A stretch of DNA of 16,301 bases, taken from positions 1 to 16,301 of the forward strand of contig CAKUYG010000029.1 in NCBI GenBank assembly GCA_934702165.1. Reading direction: 5' to 3'. This document shows positions 12,034-16,301 of this stretch, one piece after another. Source of the DNA: an uncultured Bacteroidales bacterium. GTDB lineage: Bacteria > Bacteroidota > Bacteroidia > Bacteroidales > UBA932. The stretch's first letter is position 1. Each line of letters begins with the position of its first letter. The notes under the pieces are model-generated. The model searched no databases and had not been told where the DNA came from. It worked only from the letters and a program-made list of their open reading frames with translations. Made by a program: the position numbers and the translations under genes.

Positions 12034-14745
12034 ATGGACAAGGACAGATTCATTGAAGTGCGTGGTGCCAGGGCCAACAACCTGAAGAATGTCGATGTTG
12101 ACATACCGCGCGGCAAATTGGTCGTAATCACGGGATTAAGCGGCAGCGGCAAGTCCTCGCTCGCCTTCGACACCATTTACGCCGAAGGCCAGCGCCGTTA
12201 TATGAACACTCTCTCCCCCTATGCCAAACATTTCATGGGGGTGCTTGAAAAACCTGCCGTTGAGAGTATCACGGGCCTGAGCCCGGTCATAGCGATCGAG
12301 CAGAAGACCACCGGCAACAACCCCCGCTCCACAGTGGGCACCATCACCGAGATTTCAGACTTTCTGCGCCTCCTCTTCTCCAGGGCTTCGACAGCATATT
12401 CTCCGGTGACCGGCAAGCCGATGGTCCGCTATACCGATGCGGCCATCGTGGACCTCATAATGAAGGAATACCATGGCAAGAAATGCGTCCTGCTCGCCCC
12501 GCTGGTGCGCGGACGCAAAGGAAGCTACAAGGAGCTCTTCGAACAGATGCGCAAGAAAGGCTATACCGAGATCCGCATCGACGGGGAGATGATCTCTCTT
12601 CAGGAAGCCGAAGCTCTCGACCGTTACAAGGCTCACTTCATCGAACTTGTCGTGGACAAGCTCAAGCCCGAAGACGGTGACGACAAGCGGATCAGGACAT
12701 CCGTCCAGACAGCCCTTTCACTGGGCAAAGGATCGCTTGCCGTGCTGGACGCGCAGAGCGGCAGTCTGCACCATTATTCCCGTCACCTGGTTGACCCTGA
12801 GACCGGGATTTCCCTCCAGGAGCCGGCCCCGCACTCGTTCTCGTTCAACTCTCCCGAAGGCTATTGCCCGCACTGCAAGGGTCTCGGCACCGTGGTTGAT
12901 GTCAACATCGACACCATCATCCCCGACCGCAGCCGCTCCATAGCCGATGGGGCCATAGTGCCTCTCGGGAAGGTTGGCAACAGCCGCAAGTCCGACATTG
13001 TAAGGGCCATTGCACGCAAGCACTCATTCTCCCTATATGACCCTGTCGGCACCCTTCCGGATGAAGTGGTGTCGCTGCTGGTCTATGGTTCGGACGAGTT
13101 CTTCCGGATAGGGGATGGGGCTATGGCCGAGATGGTCAACTGGCCTGGCGTGGTCGACGACATCGAGGACAAGATAGTTTGTCCCGTCTGCCACGGCACC
13201 CGCCTCAACGGGCAGGCCGGGTGTTTCCGCATAGACGGGCTGGACATATCCCAGGTCAGCGCCATGGAGATTTCCGCACTCTTGCAGTGGCTCAAAGCGC
13301 TTCCCGCCAAACTCGGCACCAGAGAGCAGGCCATAGCCAGGGACATCATCCGCGAACTCGGGGACAGGGTGCAGTTTCTGCTCGATGTGGGGCTGGACTA
13401 CCTCAGCCTGGACCGTCCCTCCGCGACCCTTTCCGGAGGAGAGGGGCAGCGCATCCGCCTCGCCACCCAGATCGGCTCCAAGCTGGTCAATGTCATATAC
13501 ATACTCGACGAGCCGAGCATCGGCCTGCATCAGCGGGACAACCGCAAGCTGATAGCTTCCCTCAAGAAACTCCGCGACGAGGGCAACACCGTGATTGTGG
13601 TGGAGCACGATGAGGAGACAGTCAACTCTGCCGACTGGACGGTGGAGGTGGGGCCCGGTGCGGGGGAGAACGGTGGGCACATCATCTACAGCGGTCCCGC
13701 CCGCCCTCTGAACAATCCCAACAAGACCCCTCTGACAAGACGCCCCGGCAGCGGCAAGTTCCTCACGATACGCGGCGCCGGCGGCAACAACCTCAAAGAC
13801 ATAGATGTCAACATCCCGCTCGGGATGTTGGTCGGCATCAGCGGGGTGAGCGGCAGCGGCAAATCGACTCTGGTCAACGAGACCCTTATGCCGGCCCTCA
13901 AGGGGAAGTTTACCCGCCTGAAACAGAAACCCTTGCCGTACAAGTCCCTGGAGGGAGTGGAGAATATCGACAAGGTGATAGAGATAGACCAGAGCCCCAT
14001 CGGACGCACGCCACGCTCCAACCCGGCCACATACACCGGGGTCTTCGATGACATCCGCAAGCTCTTCGAGGACACCCCGGACGCCAAGGTGCGCGGGTTC
14101 AAGGCAGGCAGGTTCTCATTCAACGTCGCCGGTGGCCGCTGCGAAGAGTGCAAGGGCGCCGGTATCAAGGTGATAGAGATGAACTTCCTGCCTTCGGTCA
14201 ACGTCGTATGCGATGCCTGCGGCGGCCGGCGCTACAAGGAGGACACCCTCGCCGTCAAATACCGTGGCAAGGACATAAGCCAGGTGCTGGACATGTCCAT
14301 CAGCGAAGCATACGAATTCTTCAAACCTTTCCCGAAGATCGCCCCCAAACTCAAGGCCCTTGTGGACGTGGGGCTCGGGTACATACGCCTCGGCCAGTCG
14401 GCCGTGACCCTCTCCGGAGGCGAGAGCCAGAGAATGAAACTTGCCACAGAACTGTCCCGCAAAGCCACTGGCAGCACGCTCTATATGCTCGACGAGCCCA
14501 CCACCGGCCTGCATCCCGAAGACATCAAGGTGCTGTTGGGAGTCCTCGAACGCCTTGTGGACCAAGGTAATACCGTGATGGTCATCGAGCATAACCTAGA
14601 CGTGCTCAAGAGTATGGACTACATCATCGACATGGGGCCGGAAGGTGGTGCACGGGGCGGCAGGATTATTGCAGAAGGCACTCCGGAGCAGCTCGCCTGC
14701 AACTCGTCATCAGTTACGGGACAATATCTTAAAGAAATATTATGA
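12034..14745 (+). CDS. uvrA: UvrABC system protein A (excinuclease ATPase subunit)
   Basis: UvrA dimers find bulky DNA lesions and load UvrB. The 903-residue protein has both ABC ATPase halves: Walker A GLSGSGKSS (residue 34) and GVSGSGKST (604), signatures LSGGEGQR (466) and LSGGESQR (793), and Walker B strands ending LDEPSIGLH and LDEPTTGLH. The UvrB-binding region is present (PLVRGRKGSYKELFEQM onward). The C-terminal zinc module is complete (Cys703/706 and Cys726/729). The first zinc module is incomplete: CPHC (278/281) is there, but the upstream CxxC is replaced by a segment containing HLVDPETGIS. I believe a Bacteroidota UvrA subgroup shows similar changes, but that is memory, not a search. 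ATG 12034 follows a promoter box; the in-frame TTG 12022 overlaps that box and is unlikely. It overlaps the next gene by 4 nt. Confidence 0.95.
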   Translation: MDKDRFIEVRGARANNLKNVDVDIPRGKLVVITGLSGSGKSSLAFDTIYAEGQRRYMNTLSPYAKHFMGVLEKPAVESITGLSPVIAIEQKTTGNNPRSTVGTITEISDFLRLLFSRASTAYSPVTGKPMVRYTDAAIVDLIMKEYHGKKCVLLAPLVRGRKGSYKELFEQMRKKGYTEIRIDGEMISLQEAEALDRYKAHFIELVVDKLKPEDGDDKRIRTSVQTALSLGKGSLAVLDAQSGSLHHYSRHLVDPETGISLQEPAPHSFSFNSPEGYCPHCKGLGTVVDVNIDTIIPDRSRSIADGAIVPLGKVGNSRKSDIVRAIARKHSFSLYDPVGTLPDEVVSLLVYGSDEFFRIGDGAMAEMVNWPGVVDDIEDKIVCPVCHGTRLNGQAGCFRIDGLDISQVSAMEISALLQWLKALPAKLGTREQAIARDIIRELGDRVQFLLDVGLDYLSLDRPSATLSGGEGQRIRLATQIGSKLVNVIYILDEPSIGLHQRDNRKLIASLKKLRDEGNTVIVVEHDEETVNSADWTVEVGPGAGENGGHIIYSGPARPLNNPNKTPLTRRPGSGKFLTIRGAGGNNLKDIDVNIPLGMLVGISGVSGSGKSTLVNETLMPALKGKFTRLKQKPLPYKSLEGVENIDKVIEIDQSPIGRTPRSNPATYTGVFDDIRKLFEDTPDAKVRGFKAGRFSFNVAGGRCEECKGAGIKVIEMNFLPSVNVVCDACGGRRYKEDTLAVKYRGKDISQVLDMSISEAYEFFKPFPKIAPKLKALVDVGLGYIRLGQSAVTLSGGESQRMKLATELSRKATGSTLYMLDEPTTGLHPEDIKVLLGVLERLVDQGNTVMVIEHNLDVLKSMDYIIDMGPEGGARGGRIIAEGTPEQLACNSSSVTGQYLKEIL

Positions 14746-15734
14746 CGAAAATAGAAGCCGCAAGGCAAGAATACATGGACTGGTGCCACGCCGTGGGCAT
14801 CGATACCATCGAAAAGCTCAACGAAGCACTCTTTCTGGGGAAAGGGATAGAACTGATCAACCTCTGCGAAGCGCGCCAGGAACGCAAATACGCCGATGCC
14901 GCCGACCAGATATTCTGGAACCGGCGCAACTGCCGTATCGTGATGATGTCGGGCCCGTCCTCCAGCGGCAAGACGAGCTCATCCCTTCGCATAGCGCAGC
15001 AGGCCAGAGTCCTCGGGCTCAACCCGAAAGTCATAGAACTGGACAACTATTTCGTGGACAGGGACAAGACTCCGAAAGACGAGAATGGGGAATATGATTT
15101 CGAGGCCCTTGAAGCCATGGACGTGGAGTATCTTAACGAGCAGCTTACCGCCCTTTTGCGTGGAGAGGAAATAGAGGTGCCAAAGTTCGACTTCGCTGCA
15201 GGTTGCCGCAAATCCTCCGGACACCACCTCTCACTCGACGACAACGACGTCCTCTTCATGGAAGGCATCCATGCGCTCAACCCGGCCCTGACCCCTGCCA
15301 TTCCGCAGGACAAGATATTCAGGATCTACATTTCGGCGCTTTCCGCTCTGCCAGGAGGCACCAAAGACCACAACTCCACCACCGACAAGAGGCTTCTGCG
15401 CCGCATCGTCAGGGACAACCGCACACGCGGCATCTCCCCGGAGCAGAACATCCTCCGCTGGCCGTCGGTGCGCCGCGGGGAGGTCAAGTACATTTTCCCT
15501 TTTGAGGAGAACGCCAACCTCGTGTTCAACTCCTCGACCCTCTATGACCTTCCTCTCCTGAAATACTACGCCGAGCCGCTCCTCTGCGGTATCAGCGAGT
15601 CTTCGCCGGCCTACGCCAAGGCGCAGGAGCTACTGGAGTTCGTGGCCATGGTCACCCCGCTCAAGCCGGCGGAGATAGCCGCCATACCTCCGACATCCAT
15701 CATGCGTGAATTCATCGGTGGGCAAACCTTATAA
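14742..15734 (+). CDS. Uridine-kinase-like nucleoside kinase
   Basis: A 330-residue P-loop kinase of the uridine kinase/phosphoribulokinase group, expected to phosphorylate a nucleoside with ATP or GTP in the cytosol. Walker A is GPSSSGKTS (residues 71-79). The acceptor-side motif ELDNYFVDRDKTP follows, then VLFMEGIHALNP for the second core strand. The C-terminal FPFEENANLVFNSSTLYDLP and SIMREFIGGQ stretches are typical of the Bacteroidota nucleoside kinases. As I recall, many relatives are about 550 residues with an N-terminal TGS/threonyl-tRNA-synthetase-like part. Here only a 60-residue N-terminal segment (LNEALFLGKGIELINLCEA) precedes the kinase, so this is a short form. Start ATG overlaps the uvrA stop (ATGA), and the next gene begins 4 bp after the stop: one operon. 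Confidence 0.85.
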   Translation: MTKIEAARQEYMDWCHAVGIDTIEKLNEALFLGKGIELINLCEARQERKYADAADQIFWNRRNCRIVMMSGPSSSGKTSSSLRIAQQARVLGLNPKVIELDNYFVDRDKTPKDENGEYDFEALEAMDVEYLNEQLTALLRGEEIEVPKFDFAAGCRKSSGHHLSLDDNDVLFMEGIHALNPALTPAIPQDKIFRIYISALSALPGGTKDHNSTTDKRLLRRIVRDNRTRGISPEQNILRWPSVRRGEVKYIFPFEENANLVFNSSTLYDLPLLKYYAEPLLCGISESSPAYAKAQELLEFVAMVTPLKPAEIAAIPPTSIMREFIGGQTL

Positions 15735-15738
15735 TACT

Positions 15739-16301
15739 ATGGATAAGAGCAGATTTTATGCTGGCCTTGCCGTAATGGCAGGCCTTATCGTCCTCGGGGC
15801 CATGTTCCCGAGGGCCGTCAGGGAGTTTCGCTCCTTCGACCGTACTGTCAATGTGAAAGGCCTCTGCGAGAGGGAGGTCAAGGCCGACAAGGTCATCTGG
15901 CCGCTCTCCTACAAGGTGGTGGCCAACGATATCCAGTCCATCTACGACATGACCGACGGCGGTAATGCCAAGATTGTCGAGTTTCTCAAGTCTGGGGGCA
16001 TCCCCGAGAGTGAGATAAGCGTGTCAGTTCCGCAGATTTCGGACAAATACGCCAACGAATATGGCAGCAACGACCGCACCTACCGCTATATTGCCACCAA
16101 TGTCGTCACCGTCTGCACTGACAAGGTGGACAGTGTCCTCGCTCTTATGAACAGGCAGTCGGAGCTGCTTCGCAAGGGAGTCGTCGTGGTCGGAAACAAC
16201 TGGGAGACACCGGTGGAGTTCCGCTACGAGGCGCTTAACGATCTGAAGCCTTCCATGGTTGAGGAGGCCACAAAGAACGCCCGCGAGGTCGCGCAGAAGT
16301 T
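15739..16301 (+). CDS. SIMPL-domain (DUF541) membrane-anchored protein, N-terminal part
   Basis: The reading frame from ATG 15739 is open to the window edge (187 complete codons). It starts MDKSRFYAGLAVMAGLIVLG, an N-terminal membrane anchor or uncleaved signal. It continues with the SIMPL pattern: FDRTVNVKGLCEREVKADK with VSVPQISDKYANEY further on, then a second strand set and EATKNAREVAQK. SIMPL/BP26-like proteins are envelope proteins that form ring-like assemblies; their exact role is poorly known. It follows the nucleoside kinase gene by 4 bp and probably belongs to the uvrA operon. Its C-terminus cannot be seen. Confidence 0.82.
   Translation, partial: MDKSRFYAGLAVMAGLIVLGAMFPRAVREFRSFDRTVNVKGLCEREVKADKVIWPLSYKVVANDIQSIYDMTDGGNAKIVEFLKSGGIPESEISVSVPQISDKYANEYGSNDRTYRYIATNVVTVCTDKVDSVLALMNRQSELLRKGVVVVGNNWETPVEFRYEALNDLKPSMVEEATKNAREVAQK

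Noticed and set aside
13033..13680. A 215-residue minus-strand frame.
   Set aside because: Antisense to the UvrA ATPase region, which is unmistakably coding on the plus strand.

Overview
The window looks like a chromosome segment of a fairly GC-rich member of the Bacteroidota, probably Bacteroidales. Evidence: several genes are preceded by TAnnTTTG-type -7 boxes, some with a TTG about 18-20 bp upstream. Shine-Dalgarno sequences are mostly weak. The nucleoside kinase has the Bacteroidota-type sequence, and lipoprotein and carboxy-terminal-protease genes of that style occur. Genus cannot be read from the sequence.

Left part (1-5733), accessory in character. The 3' end of a short FtsK/SpoIIIE-type DNA-pumping ATPase enters from the left. 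It is followed by about 400 bp with a doubtful 46-codon ORF and a large nested hairpin. Two minus-strand genes follow: a 378-residue protein of unknown function and a 973-residue protein that joins a long unrecognised N-terminal region to a Schlafen/AlbA_2-like domain and a C-terminal WYL-type domain. Between them lie about 500 bp with an inverted-repeat hairpin and a GCCACC-rich microsatellite. The architecture resembles mobile-element or phage-defence regulatory genes, but no complete known defence system is visible.

Middle part (5734-8153), housekeeping: a secreted S41 carboxy-terminal processing peptidase overlapping recO by one base, so probably co-transcribed. Just after recO lies a diverged relic of a second recO 3' end.

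Repeat-bounded segment (about 8160-11010): two copies of a 129-bp array, each with six GTGCGCAC palindromes at identical spacings, lie 2232 bp apart in direct orientation. Between them are a minus-strand operon (cytosolic FKBP prolyl isomerase, then a lipoprotein that reads as a fusion of a stefin-like cystatin and a subtilisin-propeptide-like I9 inhibitor) and a divergent REP-associated tyrosine transposase (RAYT). The second array begins 4 bp after the transposase stop codon. This is the most interesting part of the window: a RAYT with candidate cognate repeats, and a candidate dual protease inhibitor.

Right part (11015-16301), core: a minus-strand EamA/DMT-family permease with an alanine-rich insert, divergent from an operon of uvrA (nucleotide excision repair), a uridine-kinase-like nucleoside kinase (4-nt overlap) and the start of a SIMPL-domain membrane-anchored protein that runs off the right edge. 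No rRNA, tRNA, CRISPR array or complete insertion sequence was seen.
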